Shown here piece by piece: positions 22,293-35,300 of a stretch of DNA of 64,000 nucleotides. The translations under genes and the position numbers were made by a program. A model generated the notes under the pieces. That model was not told the origin of the DNA and searched no databases. It saw nothing but the letters and a program-made list of their open reading frames with translations. Origin of the DNA: Phragmites australis. Lineage: Eukaryota; Streptophyta; Magnoliopsida; Poales; Poaceae. Location: contig NC_084934.1 of assembly GCF_958298935.1 (NCBI RefSeq), positions 374,501 through 438,500 on the forward strand, read 5' to 3'. The first letter of the stretch is position 1; every line of letters starts with the position of its first letter.

Positions 22293-24640
22293 CGAGGCCC
22301 CCGAAACCTTAGTCCCATTGACCAACACATCACCACACGCCCACGTCGTCAGGCTACCTCATTCCACCACCACACCCCTTCGTCCTTCGTTCCGCCGCCG
22401 AGCCCTCTCCCTCCGACCATTGTTCCATCGCCTTCCGCCACCGTCGACACTATCCTGGAGTTCGAGCGTCGCGCCCCTTCCAACATCGAACCCTAGTCCC
22501 CTCCTTGAAGCGACATGCCCTCTCCCTCCAGCCTTCATTCCACCGACATCCACCACCACCGACAACGACGTCGATGCCGTCCCGGAGTCTGAGCTCCGTG
22601 CCTCCCCTTCCCCGCACTAGTAAGCTATCTTTCTCCCCTTCCCCGCGCTGGTTCCTTTCATATGTGCGAGATTGTGTATGTCTCTAGTTCATTTCATATG
22701 TGAGATTGTGTATGTCTCTTAGTTTTGTTCAGATGTGAGATTATGTATTTCTCTTACTTCTTTCCATATGTGAGATATGTGATTGCAGCATGTGCAGCCA
22801 TAGTTTGCGGCAAGGAGCACATAGCAAATGCTGACATGGTGTCAAGACCTGCAATGTGCAACAGTTCTCTCGTCATTACAATGGATTCATGTGATATAAC
22901 ACCGATCAACAAATGAAGTACACATAAGTTTCTTTGGCAATTTAACCCATAGAGTATATACACATGGAGCAATTGTCATTATGATATTAAAAGTAGGCAA
23001 ATAAACAAGATATACCTAAAATTGTATAGTGAATTCACTCAAACATAATGCGAAGACAACAGATGTCAGCAAAGGGAGATGAGATAAATGGGGGACATAG
23101 CAAGAGATAGCAGCGGCTGGGCCAAAGGCCTTCACCATGCAGTCTAGTGGCGGAATTTGCTTGGGCATGGGTGGTTCAGTTGAACCCCTAAAATTTTATT
23201 TGTTATTTTGGAAAATAAGTTGCACTTGCCATCGTTGTGAGATTTTTCATATGTGAGATTTGCACATGCTGCAATATGTACCCCAATTTTAATTTCATTT
23301 TTTGTTGTAAAAAAAGATAGGCAAAGTTTTACCTTTATAATAAAAAACTTTAAGTTTTTGTAAGTGGTTTAAATAGTCACCGAGCATACCAATAGTTTTT
23401 TCATGGCAATATTTTGTAAACGGAAAAGGTACCAAAAGAACAGGAAAAACAGGGCTATTTCTTTTGTCAACTTTTGTCATCCTGCTTCTAATGAAGTGTA
23501 ATTATGAACTTTGTTATGATCCTGTCATTCTTCTCCTTTTGGTTGTGTTGGTGCTCAAATCAACTTACGATAGTCTGTTTCTCAACTTTCCAAGTGAATA
23601 GTGCATGCAGGATGCACGTTTGCATTGTTATTCTTTGTGAGCATGCGTGTTCTAATGTCCTCATATGACTATATAGAAAGACCTTTTTTATATTCGTGCA
23701 CCCTAGATAAGATGTTGCCATACAAATCAATTAGTAGTAGAGTGTGCCTATTGTGAAAGGCGTATGCACTAATCCTAATGATAAACACTATATTGATGCT
23801 ACTTTTAGATAATGTACTAACAGAAAGACTTAGTAATTTAGTGGCATATACCTGTAGAACTAATCAAATCTCCTTTTGAGTCATTGAGCTTTTTGGTTAC
23901 AGTTCAGATGATATAGTTGAGAGAATACTTGGTTTACAATTCTATACTTATATGTAGTGAGCAGCTAAGGGCAAGATTAGTTATGTAGCTTGACTAAAAA
24001 TGCTTACTGATTAATTGCTTTTATCCCAAATGAGGGTGTATTTGGTATGTAATGTAGTTTCATCACGCATTGTCTTTGTAGGAATGATCAGACTCTTTGA
24101 TCTCGAGCCATCTACCGTCATCCCCTCTCGGTAAGTGAATATGTTCTCACAGACGTATGAACATCTGCCACACGATGGTGGTTGTGGACCTCTTGCCATG
24201 TGATGTGAATCATGGTCGTGCACCCAAGGCATGGCTTGCTTGGGAACATTCCATACGGAACGGTACGAGGTGGTCAATACATGGGCAACTACGTATGAGT
24301 TATTCATGTGGCATAGGACACACAGAGGCTGCTCGTGTGTGTTTAATTGACACGAGGGGTCCAACAGTGGTCAATATGTGGGCAACTGCATATGCATTAT
24401 CCGTGTGGTGTAGGACATACGGAGGCCACTCGTGTGTGTTTAATTGACACGAGGGGTCTAGGATATGATATATATGTTGCTCTATGTTTAGGTGTTATGT
24501 TTGTGATGAATATAGGACCCTGTAATTAAATGCTGCCATGTGATATATATGTTGAATATGGGGATGCAGCATTTTATACTTCTTAAATGGAGGAATATTT
24601 TTTGTTTATATCAACTCTCCTTTTTTTCTCTCTAGAGGGT
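22293..24640. other. CACTA interior, no intact gene
   Basis: A GC-rich, proline- and serine-coding block (22293-22690) is followed by AT-rich sequence. The GC-rich block has overlapping short ORFs in several frames without recognisable domains. Confidence 0.55.
24271..24464. repeat. 97-bp tandem duplication
   Basis: Copies 24271-24367 and 24368-24464 begin TGGTCAATA and share GTGTGTTTAATTGACACGAG near their ends. They differ at roughly 15 sites. Confidence 0.85.
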
Positions 24641-25620
24641 GAGGGTGCAAAGATCTTCGCGTCGATCATCTGCGCCACAACCTTCCACACCACAACCTTA
24701 CGCTCCCTCTGTGCCTAAAACTTCGGGTTCCTCTGGGGGTACTCTGAAACGAAGAGGGGGCGAGCGAAGCAGAAACAAGTTGCTGTTCGAAACTTATACA
24801 ATAACACAAGTCGGTGTTGAAGGGGAGCCTGCTGCACCTCGTGGGGCATGCACCAAATTTCGTAGTAGTTGTAGATTTCTTGTCAAAGAGTACATCCTAA
24901 TCATTAATAACTAATTGGCGGTTGCTACCAAATGAGACGAAGGAGTTTCTATGGGTAACATTGCAGAGAACCATCCGATTCCCCTCAGGAACAGAGGAAG
25001 CCACCAAACAGAATGAATTGAAAACTATGGGAAAGAGCTTCCAGGGCTAAAAGAGTGAGCTAAATAAGGACTTTGTGAAGAAGAACTTGATACCCTTTAA
25101 TAAATATGGAAAGATTATATCAGACCAATGGGCAGAGTTTGTTAGGCAGAAGACCACACCTGAGGCCATCAAAATGGGTGAATCGTTCAAGCACCTTACG
25201 AAGAAGAACAAGTACCACCATTAGCTGGGCTCGTTTGGGTACGCTCCCAAAAAAATTTAATGGAGGAGGCAAAAAGAAGAGGCTGCTCGGGCTAGGAAAC
25301 CCAACCCTTTGGAAAATTGTGACTAACGAAGCAGGAACTAAGCCTACGCTCGGTAAGAATGAACCGAGTCTGGGGACTTAGCCTTCAAAAGCCCCGAGAC
25401 CATAGAAGTGACACAAATCATTCAAGGGATTTCTATGAAGGGTCTCTAGAGCATGACAGGGAGAATGATCTGCTTACCAAAGCCATAGGGAATAAAGAAC
25501 ACCCGAGTCGCAATCGAGGCATCGGATCAAAAGTGGGCTGGAAGCATGGGTTTCCAGACGTTGTGGGCCAGTATAAGACCTATAATAGATATTAGAAGAC
25601 TCTAGCGGAAGAGATACAAG
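24640..25620 (+). pseudogene. TNP1-like (Transposase_24) relic
   Basis: Disrupted blocks at 24950-25230 resemble the plant En/Spm ORF1 family: a KSFQG segment with conserved basic residues, an EFVRQKTTPEA segment and a motif on the pattern K..KY.H..GS.GY. The 5' part (24640-24760) codes for a Ser/Pro/Arg-rich tail as in these proteins. In working elements this product binds the subterminal repeats. Several stops break the frame. Confidence 0.6.
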
Positions 25621-26459
25621 AACAGGTTAAGGTCCAGTTTATGAAAATGTGGAATGAAAAGAAGAAGGAAAGAGTAGCATTAATGATGATAGAGCAACCA
25701 ACCAGCCCAGGATTTCGGAGTAGTGTCAGATCCACATAGGTCGATAACTAGAGATATCTTGTGGGAGATATCACATAGGCTACCCCTTCCATGCTACATG
25801 TTCTAGTCAGCAAGGGAGACTTCACTATCGACGCTGCCACGAGCCAAGCCATTCCAAGCTGTGTATTTCACAATCAAGACATTCCAACCAGTTACTTCAA
25901 GGTACAAGTGGACTTGGTACAACCACTTTTCATGAAGTACAAGCTAGACATCAATACACCTAAGGGCATCGAGATTCTCGATGAGGATGTTGGCAACTTT
26001 ATTCTGTGGCCCAAACGGGATATCATCTTTAACCGTCAGAAGTCACAATCGTAGCATCACAGCAGGCCCCGCATCCAGCATCTCTGCCTCAGGCACCTCC
26101 GCCCCAGAGCCAAGCCTTTCCACCTCAGGCACCTCCACCCTAGAGCCAAGCATCTCCGCCTTATGCACCTTCGCCCCTGCGCCCATTGTCTCTGCCTTAG
26201 GCATCTTCGCATCATGCTTCATCGTCTGCGACTCTGGCACCTCCGCCTCCAACGACTGTGACTCCGGCTTCTCTGCCTCTAGCGTCTGCACCTCTAGCAC
26301 CTTCACCTGAGCATCAGAGAGTCCCTATCGTTGTTACCCCATATGAAAAGACTCTAACATCTCCGATGAAGAGGTAGCTTCTGTCCTCCAAAGCAAAGGC
26401 ATCATCCACTCCGGAATCTCCAGCGAAGGGCGATCTCGCAAAAGAGACTGGTAAAATAT

Positions 26460-27360
26460 TAAATACCCGTCAGTTGGATTTTAACAACATGCACGCTTTG
26501 TTCCACCGTGACAAACTCATAAGCGTGTGGTACATGTAAGTGCATACAATCTACCTCTATGTTCATATATCTACCAATATATTCTATAGAAGCTAATGAT
26601 TAGTGACTTGTTTTGTAGAATGCAATTTAACAATGCGAAAAAGTTGAAGTTACCGGTCGGATTCATTAATCCGCAACGAATTTTCCAGCCCAACTTGATC
26701 GTGAAGTTGAGGACTGATGACCCTCAGATTAAAGGAAAGAGTAACAAGGAGAAAGCAATGGTCATAAGAGAGATGACCAAATCATGCAGACTTGAAATGT
26801 TAACATACATAGCAAGTGTTATGCTAGAAGTGCAAGATAAGGACTACATCATAGCTCCCTACAACTTTAAGTAAGTGTGATACGTCAAGAACCTAACATA
26901 AGTATTCAACTTAATTGGTTGATCAAGAACCTAACATAAAGATTCATACAGTAATCACTTTATTTGTATAATACTGATACCGAAGTCGAGAAGACACATA
27001 GTCCTTGACTCAACCGATCTCTCGCAAAAATCTTACCAAGATCTCATCGGCGTTATACAAAGATAAAGAAAATCCCTATACAGGAAATTCTTATAAATCA
27101 TTTATGAATTGATAATTACTTCTTAGCATTAGAATAGGGTCTACAAGTAGTACGTAACGAAAGGTGGGATACACGATATGGTCAAGCCGGATACGATGAT
27201 GGTCGTACACACTTTTTGGTAATAACACACTTCTAATACTTGTATCTCACTATTTATGACTAAGAGTCTTATTGAACTAACGAATACTTTGCGTTTTTAT
27301 TTGAAGTGCCACACCGTTCTTTGTGGATATTATGTCTGCCAGTTTCTTAGGGAAATGGGA
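26460..27360 (+). pseudogene. Ulp1-like C48 peptidase relic in the large CACTA
   Basis: An open block at 26596-26871 carries GFINPQRI and ends in a YIIAPYNFK motif directly followed by GTAAGTG, a clear splice donor. A later block at 27303-27360 reads CHTVLCGYYVCQFLREMG and contains the catalytic-Cys motif (CGYY). The LDSLD block kept in the element at 12730 is not seen here, so the centre of the protease is missing or too decayed to read. The preceding Ser/Ala/Pro-rich repeat (26050-26310) would be a linker. Confidence 0.65.
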
Positions 27361-27849
27361 GGTACACAATGAACCCCGAGGATGTAAGTCATCATTGCGC
27401 TTGCATATTCTTATTTGATTATGTTTCCGTTGTCAGTAGTGTTTTAACTCTTTTAGTTGTGTTTTCATTTCAGGCATGGATGATCAAATTTCCCACACCC
27501 CACTCAAAGACGAAGATATCCAAAATATCCAACATGACATGTGTCTGTTCATCATGCACAAAGTCATTCACAAGAGTGACAGGTTCTTTGACATCGGAGG
27601 TGAATTGGCTAGTCATCCGAGGCTTTGTGAGTGGGAGATGAAATAATAATTGTGGAATATTTGGCTTGTGATGTAAAATATTGTACTTGTGGATATTATT
27701 GTATTTATGTTAAATATTGGACTTGTGTTGATTCAAATGTTGTTGAAGTCTGTGACATTGAAAACGAACTTGAAAATATGTTAAAATCTGGAGGGAATAA
27801 AATAGATGCTCATTATTATTTTTTAAATAAAATACATATCACAAATGGA

Positions 27850-28097
27850 TCCTTATGTCACCCGCCTGTGAAAATCTATTTATCTACAGACAGACGCTAA
27901 AGTGCGTCACCTGTAGAAATCTATTTCCACATATGTTTCACTTAAGGAATCGCGTGGTACTGGTTTTTCACATGCAGTTTCTTAAGAGAACCGCCTGTGT
28001 AAATAGATTTTCACAAGCCTTTGATCGTAGACGGTTAGGCTAAACACTCGTAAAAATTGATTACGAACTACCTCTAAAAACAGTTTATGTAATAGTG
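27850..28097. repeat. Right subterminal repeats and terminus
   Basis: CCGCCTGTGAAAAT, TTTTCACA and related words occur in direct and inverted orientation. The element closes with TGTAATAGTG at 28097. Confidence 0.78.
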
Positions 28098-29911
28098 AAA
28101 CTTCACTAACAGATTTCTATAGCCGTACGTGTGGGCCATAGCTTATACATATGTACCAAAGATAGGTACATATATAAATCTTAATTTTCTTGTTCTAAGT
28201 AGAATATCCTTTAAGTTGACACTTTTTAATTTGTCATGGCAACTCAAGGAGATTCAGTACCCTCCTGCAGTATGTCATTCTAAAATGTTGGTTTGGTTTT
28301 GAAATAGGCTTCGTTTAGGGACTCAAGAGAAAATTTTCCACCGGATGCCCTTGTTGATTGCATGCATGAGTACGTGTATAATAAAATATTGGGGTAATTA
28401 TTCGTCCTAGTTCTCTCAGAAGCATTGAAGTATTATTACCTGTGGTTTTATGAAAATTTAGCCAAATTCATGTGTTGGAATAGGTTTAGTTATGTAATAA
28501 AATGCAAAATATTAACTCGTCGATTTATATCTGTTACCTGAGATTAAATGAATGGTTTAGATCGGACGAAGTGACATGTAAGAATTTATCTAGAGAGCTA
28601 AAGCCACAGGGTTATCTAAAATTCAAATTAACTATATTCCATGTTCTCGTTTCAAAGAAATTCCTCCCCTTCATTTAGAAATATATGGCATTTTAGAAAA
28701 GCAAGAGACAAACTTCTCTAACTTTGGACACTAATATTAACAAAGAACATTTGGATTGGTCATGCAAAAATCGTACCATTGGATTTTTCAACGAAAATAT
28801 TTCCACAAAATATTTTTACAAACATGTTCGTATATAATATAATGGTCGAATTTGCATGTTTGATTGGTCTATGTCTCAAACATCATATATATGTCCTTGA
28901 ACAAGGGGGTAATTAAAAAAATGTTGGGCATGCTAGCATCTGCAAACCTTTTTTGTGAAAACACAGCACCTGCAATATATGTGCAAGGACAAATAATTAC
29001 TCTAACAGCTCTCAACAACAAGCTGAAATGGCAATTCTAATGCATCGTGGGACATCTATACATATCTGGGAAAAATCGTATCTGTGCCCTTTCTGTTCTC
29101 TTTAAGGGCATTGTTAGATATGGTGTGATCCCTATCCACCGTTTAGTAGGCCAGCTCTATCTCATCAAGCGCTTTACTGATTCATAGAAGTGGAATTGCG
29201 ACGGCAATCTTTTTCCACACTCCAGCCATCGCATCTTATAGATGTGTCGGCAGGAGGTGTATCCAGCACAGCCGTCACCATCTTCTAATATCGTCTCACC
29301 AAGGAGTTGTTTTGCAGCACTCAACTCCTTGAATGAATGCCCGTATGTGTCTAGCTATTTTGGAGGTGCAGGTGACATCGACAAAGATTATCATTTCAAA
29401 TAATTGCATATTTGCATGAGAAGACGTGCATTTTCAATTTGATATTGTGGTAAGACTCATATTTTTCGGAAGGATGACATGAGTTTTGCCGATTTTTTTT
29501 AGAGAAGGAATAAACTTATGGACAAAAACAAAGGTAGGAAGTTTGGAGCAGGCGGACAATAGAAGCCCCTGCTACCACACCGACGCTACAGAAACGACAG
29601 CAAGAGAACAGAGTTACAAACAAAAGAGAGAGAACAAATCAACCGAGGAGGGCCCCTAGTAAAAGTTCAAGCTGCTGCTTGATCTTTTTAGCAACCTGCA
29701 CGACATCACATTATATTCTATTTTTTTGGAAAATTCTAGCATTTCTTTTTTTTCCACATGTTCCAAAAAAGCGATTACTAGCCCATCGAATAATCATCGG
29801 TGCCCTTTGTCAATTTGGCGTGATGCCACGGTGGTAAGACCCACATGTTTGTACAAAATTAAGGGAATAGTCGAATATTGAAAGATTTCCGTAATATAGA
29901 TCCCACCATGT
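28098..29911. other. Intergenic; possible LINE remnant near 29500-29800
   Basis: No gene is supported. The A-rich tract and the sequence at 29500-29800 resemble non-LTR retrotransposon debris, but I see no readable reverse transcriptase motif. Confidence 0.4.
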
Positions 29912-29925
29912 GCATGATATGAATT

Positions 29926-30057
29926 TTTTTTTAATGGCACGACCCTATCTGTGCGGTCTTGCAGGAGACCAGTGGCTGGTGCAGGACGGGGGAATCGAAC
30001 TCCCGCTGGTCGGGCTCCCACCTTGGAGCCTAACCACTGGCCTCCTTGCCCGTCTGC
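29926..30057 (-). mobile_element. tRNA-derived SINE with target duplications
   Basis: Read on the minus strand, the 132-bp unit has an A-box-like GGCCAGTGGTTAGG near its start and a B box GAGTTCGATTCCC about 30 bases later, and ends in an A tail. It is flanked by a 14-bp duplication, GCATGATATGAATT (29912-29925) and GCATGGTATGAATT (30058-30071), with one mismatch. A/B boxes, A tail and target duplication together define a SINE, probably related to the grass Au family. Confidence 0.85.
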
Positions 30058-30071
30058 GCATGGTATGAATT

Positions 30072-31386
30072 ATGAATCTGCCATCCATATTGCAGTCTGC
30101 AGGAGAGCCGGGCGCATGAGGGCTTATTTGGGTTGTCATGGGACAAGTCCCAGCTCGGAGTAAACTTCGGCGTGGATTATATTTGCTTCCGAACCACTTC
30201 TTGTTTTATCCGGTCAATCGTACATAAATTTAATCGGCCAGGAACACAGTATACCAATAATTAATCACAGGATGCATGTAAAAGCTTGTATAGGTTTGAA
30301 CCCTCTAAGAAGAGCAATTGTCTCTATTATTGTTTTATTTCAGTATCGAAATATATTGCATAGATGGTGATCTCTAATTAGGATCACAACAGAAGTAAAT
30401 TAGCATGGGCTACGAAGGAGGCGCTGTTTAGCTTACATTGGTCGGATCAAGTGAAAGAAGAAGGCATCAATCGTGTGGATTTGTGTCAAATGATGCCACC
30501 ATCAATGCGTGGGAGGAGGGATGTCGCCGAAGGAGATCGAGGAAGAGCAAAACTCCAGGCGTCCGGAGAAGGGTGGTGGCACTACCTCATTCTTTACTAG
30601 AGCTAAGATGCGATAAGAAAAAAAGTCGTGCCTACTCGTCACCTTCTGCTGAAAGAAAATTTTATCTTGATAAGATATACGAGGAGCAAATATTAGTTTT
30701 ATCTCTGGTAAGTAGAGATCTAACCAGCTCCAGTAACCATTCAATTCAAGGCTTATTTCTCGGCACCAAACACTTTCCTGGGTACGTAGTAGGTTGCGAG
30801 ATTGTAGTTTCTTAATTTGTACCCCTTTCCTCAGTTGTTCGATTCCTTGGTCAAACATATGCGTTATAATGCTCCTTGACAAAATCTATCTTCTTAGTAC
30901 AAAGATATGAGGTTTTCCTACATATTATAGAAAAAAAGGTATTGGGTTGTTGTATATATATGGTATATCATGAAATGTAGCCTAATTTTCAAATATTATT
31001 ATATTATATATACTGACGTAATTAAGAGAAGAAAAGGATGAGGAAACAACCACATCACCAACAAAATATCTATGACTGGTCGAAGATTAAGAGGTTATAA
31101 ATAAGAAGGTAGCGTCCAGCAACCATATAAATATATAATATTGATTTTTGTATGCATGTTGTAGAAAATATAGGGGAGGCAAATGGGGAGACTGTAGGTA
31201 GCCACGTGGTACGTATGTGCTGCAGCCAGATTCACACGCGTGAACGGCACAAGATACCGAACGATGATGGATGTGATCGGATGCGACGCCGACGTACTGC
31301 TCTATATGGTGACCAACTAATTAATGACCCTGTAGCCGGCCGGCCGGACATAGATGGCATCAAGGCCTCCTCGTCAACGTCGTAAC

Positions 31387-31445
<59 letters not shown>

Positions 31446-32270
31446 TGTGTGAAAGAGAGAGAGATGTTTAGAGAAAGGGACGGACGAATACTGTGAGGAG
31501 GAGAGTCGCATGCTCCCTCTAGAACGTACGGTAGATGCAGGGTCGATCGCTCGCTACATGAAACGAAGAGCATAATTCGAGGGAGGGAGCTGGCCTGGTA
31601 TCGACGGTACTATATAGACATTAGAGGAGGCGCAGGTCTCAACGTTTGCTGGCGACGCTCCACACATTTTTCTGATGGATCTGCTGCCGCTGATGGCTAG
31701 AAAAAACTAAACCCTCTCCGGCATCGTCTTCTTTCTTTTGGAGGTGATCGAAGCCTGGCCAGGTCAGTTCAGGTCGGCCCCAGCACACACTGCCCTCTAC
31801 CAACCAGCTCCTCCTCTGTGTTATCCCTTCCCGATCGATCGGCCCCTAGCTGTAGCTGTGTGTCTCCGTCACAAGCACTCAATAATTGCCCCGGCCACCC
31901 AGCCCTATATATACACAAAGCCAGAGCTGCACCTTTTACTCACCATGCCCATGAACTGAACTTCAGCATTACTAGCTAGATATATAGCTCCCAAATGGTT
32001 CGGATGCCATGAGACAGACAGCAGATCCACAAACTTCAGCCTATATAAACTAGCTAGCTAGCAATGTACCTGGGGCTGGCAGATCGATCGAGGACACCAT
32101 AGAGTCGAAGGTGCTAGCTAATGAGATAGAACGAGCGATCGATATATCCTAGCTATACATAGCTTGTGTTCAGAGGATACGCACGCACCAAATCCTTCAC
32201 AGCCAGGTTTGACAATAATATCTCTCAGTTGTTTCGTTTCCCTTCTATTTTCTTCTACTTGCAATCTTTT
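30072..32270. other. Intergenic with promoter-like segment, no supported gene
   Basis: Overlapping ORFs on both strands at 30438-30882 show no domain and poor codon bias. TATA-like boxes at 31906-31913 and 32042-32049 sit in GC-balanced, promoter-like sequence rich in GATCGATC and CTAGCTAG, as seen before nearby grass genes, but no protein follows. An unannotated non-coding transcript is possible. Confidence 0.4.
31389..31438. repeat. (AG)25 microsatellite
   Basis: An uninterrupted AG dinucleotide run. Confidence 0.98.
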
Positions 32271-32271
32271 A

Positions 32272-32395
32272 TCACGCCGGTTCGTAACACAAACCGAATA
32301 CGATAACCTTATTACTGCGATTTCAAAACCGACAGTGATACTACCGAGTATCATTGCCGCTTAATCACTGTCAGTTCAAAAACCGACAGTGATAT
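32272..32395. repeat. Fragment of CACTA subterminal repeats
   Basis: Three ACCGACAGTGATA words plus inverted TATCA..GCCG words match the arrays at 16240-16640. No terminus is seen. Confidence 0.6.
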
Positions 32396-35300
32396 TATTT
32401 TTTAATATGAACTTTTTTTAAGTAGTACAATCAGCTCCCAAGAATCCTGAACATTATATGATGCAAAGAGTTCACATTAGTATCATGATATAATCATACT
32501 TGTATAATTGTTTTTTCATAAAGATATAACCAATTGTTTGTGATCTTAATAAAGCATTGAATTTTTAATACAGCTACTTTGCAGCAGAGATTGATACTAG
32601 ATTTTGTATGCATTTCAATGAGTTTCGAGGGTTTTCCGATTGTTTTATTAGTTATTGTATAAGAAAGAAATTTTTAGATCTTGCAGCTAAAGCCTCCTTA
32701 AACGTGTAATTATGCTCTGGATAATATATGTACATGTTCTCAGGATTTGTGGCAAGCAATTAGGCTTTCCATGCAATTATTGTTTTTACACTTCCTTTCG
32801 TAAAAGAACTGGTAATCCAATTTGTCCTAAATTAAAGTAATTTAATTCTTTATGAGCTAAACTGCTCTATTTGCCACTGCTATTTGGCAAACTCAAGCTA
32901 TAAAATATTTTGGCAGTTAGATTGGATCAGAGGAAATTGATCATATGCGCGTAGTTTCCTAGACTTGCCTCGATCCTCTTCATATCTATACCTCTAAAGT
33001 ATAAGCTTCAGTAATATTAAGAGGTTGACAAGACTTTTTCATATATCCTCATCGGATAAGGAAATATTTATCTTATTTCATGTGCTCTATAATTAAGAAG
33101 GAAAATTTCAAGTTTCTCAAATAATATTCAATTCAATGTTAAGTAGATCTTAGTTGTTTCTCAAAAGATTAATTATCTCTAGAAAACCACACTTAGGATA
33201 CTTCAGAATCTCGAAGCGATATAAAGAAAACATAATCTTGAATCAAAATAATGTGGGGGGGGGGGGGGGGTCGTGGGGCGAATCTGCACCACCCTAAAAG
33301 AATAAATCAAAATGATATTCCTAGAAAAACCAAATTTATGGTTAAGTATAGATATATGTTCCAAAATTAAGTGGGTTTAAATAGCTTATTTGATTTGTAT
33401 TTTAGGTTAGTACAGATTTTCTCTATCTAATAATAACTACTTTGTTTAAGATTCATGAACTTTTAGAAAAAGAAGTGCACTGGTGAACCCGAAATGCATA
33501 AATTGGTCCTTACTTTTTAGTCTATTCGCTATAAATATTTAACCAGATAGATTTAACCGTAAACATGGTCTATATATGAACGGTTAGTTCATCTATATAT
33601 TACAATAGTTGAGATTCAAGAGACCTCGAGTTTGCTATAGATACAGGCTAGAAATTCTCATACTAATCTTAAAAAAGAGAAAATCCGATAAATTCTCTCG
33701 TATATGAGAAAAATTAAAATAGAAGGATATACATTGCTTGTTATTGTGTGGCAAGATTATTATGGTGTAGATTAATCAAATTTAACAAACAACAGAACCC
33801 TAGAAATTATGTCATTAAATGTATATGGAGATAAAAGGAGAAGTACACACATAGCTTATTTTTAGCCTTATTGCGACAGTGTAGATTAATCGTGTGTGTG
33901 TGTGTATTCAATATATCTTAGTTGTATAATAATACAACTATGTTCTAGGCAATATTGTTGTACAACTAATACAACCGTAGCACAATTGTGCATGCAATTA
34001 TAGAATATAGAGAAAATGAACTATATTTTTAATTTGAAACCTAACTGTGCAATTGTGTCGATAATTTGTATAGTTTCAAGTAGAGAAAGACCTTTCTCGG
34101 CACCAAATCTTGAAGACGAGAAATGAATAAAAAAATTTCCACCAGAATCACTTTAATGCTCTGAGATCTCTGTTTAAGGAGAGACAACAGAGACATGTTA
34201 ACTGACCAAAAACCCACGATGTGTAATATATAATATTATAAAATAGTATATATTGCAGTTATAACGGAATCAAATGATACATATACATATAGACACTTAT
34301 CGTGATTTTGCTAGATAGGTACATAAATTAATGATTAATTAACTGTATTAATTCCTCAAGCAAATTAAACTAGCATTTGTGCTTAATTAATCAAGATGAG
34401 CAGTACGCTAAGTAGAGTGATGGTTTAACTGCAACGGACAAGACAAAAGAATCAGCGTAGGTCCTGAGAGAGAGAGAGAGAGTATATATATATACACACA
34501 CACACTCACGATTAGGAAAGCACCTAATAACCAACTTACTTGTTCAGTACGTACGGAGTGTGCAAACAAAATATAGAAATAATTCATCTGTTCTTTCCCT
34601 ATTCAACCTGCCAGATAAGCATTTTTGTTAAAAGTTATAAACAAACTAGAATATACTCAAAAGCAAGTTGAAAAAAATGTGCAAGCAAATTAGTTGCAAA
34701 CAAAATGGCAAATCAATTTGATGTATTTCATTTGGAAAATTTATAGGGCAGTATGGTAGAACTACAAACAAACTAAAAAAATAATTTGATTTATTTTCTT
34801 GATAAATTTGAAGCAATATATAGGCAAATCAATACAAAATGCAAAAAGAAAATCGGTAGAATAGAAAGGCGCCGTCGTTGGAGATGAACCGATATTTATG
34901 TATATCAGTTTTGTGGTCGTTCTTTGGTGGAGCACTCCAGTGACACCTGAATTCGCTTTTCCTGTCGCCGCTTGCCTGGATTCCCCCTATCTTGGTGGGG
35001 GAGGAGAAGATCGAAGGGGGTGGAAATGTTGATGGGGGAGGGGAGGGGAGGCGACGGCAGGGTTGTTGGTGGGTGCTGCTGGTGCTTGTTGAGGAAGTGG
35101 CGGTGGGATAGGGTAGTAGAAACGGTCGGTAATGGAGTATCTTATGATATAAGGAGTATATCGTACGATAAATGGTATTTATATGGAGCATATGAGTATA
35201 TAAGATCATCTAAGTGGTATGTATAATTTTTTTAGTGGTTTGTACATATTTTTTTGAGTGTATTACATTTTACATATAAATATGAAGGCATTATCAAAAT

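Larger units (their letters stand above)
18125..28097 (+). mobile_element. Large decayed CACTA (En/Spm) element, about 10 kb
   Basis: Subterminal arrays of TTTTCACAGGCGGTT-type words in both orientations lie at 18150-18510 and 27850-28060. Between them in order are TNP2 transposase relics (18767-21800), a second repeat cluster (22140-22280), a GC-rich block (22290-22690), a TNP1-like relic (24640-25620) and a C48 peptidase relic (26460-27360). The right end TGTAATAGTG (28088-28097) is the reverse complement of a CACTA terminus. No matching left terminus was found, so the left boundary is approximate. All ORFs carry stops or frameshifts, so the element cannot move by itself. Confidence 0.75.

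Noticed and set aside
29926..30057. Possible tRNA gene (B-box-like GTTCGATTCC on the minus strand)
   Set aside because: No cloverleaf can be drawn, there is an A tail, and 14-bp target duplications flank it; it is a SINE.
30438..30882. ORFs of about 125 residues on both strands
   Set aside because: Neither has a domain, GC-rich coding bias or splice context; opposite-strand overlap suggests chance.
31389..31438. Regular short repeats as a CRISPR-like array
   Set aside because: A plain AG microsatellite in a plant genome with no spacers.
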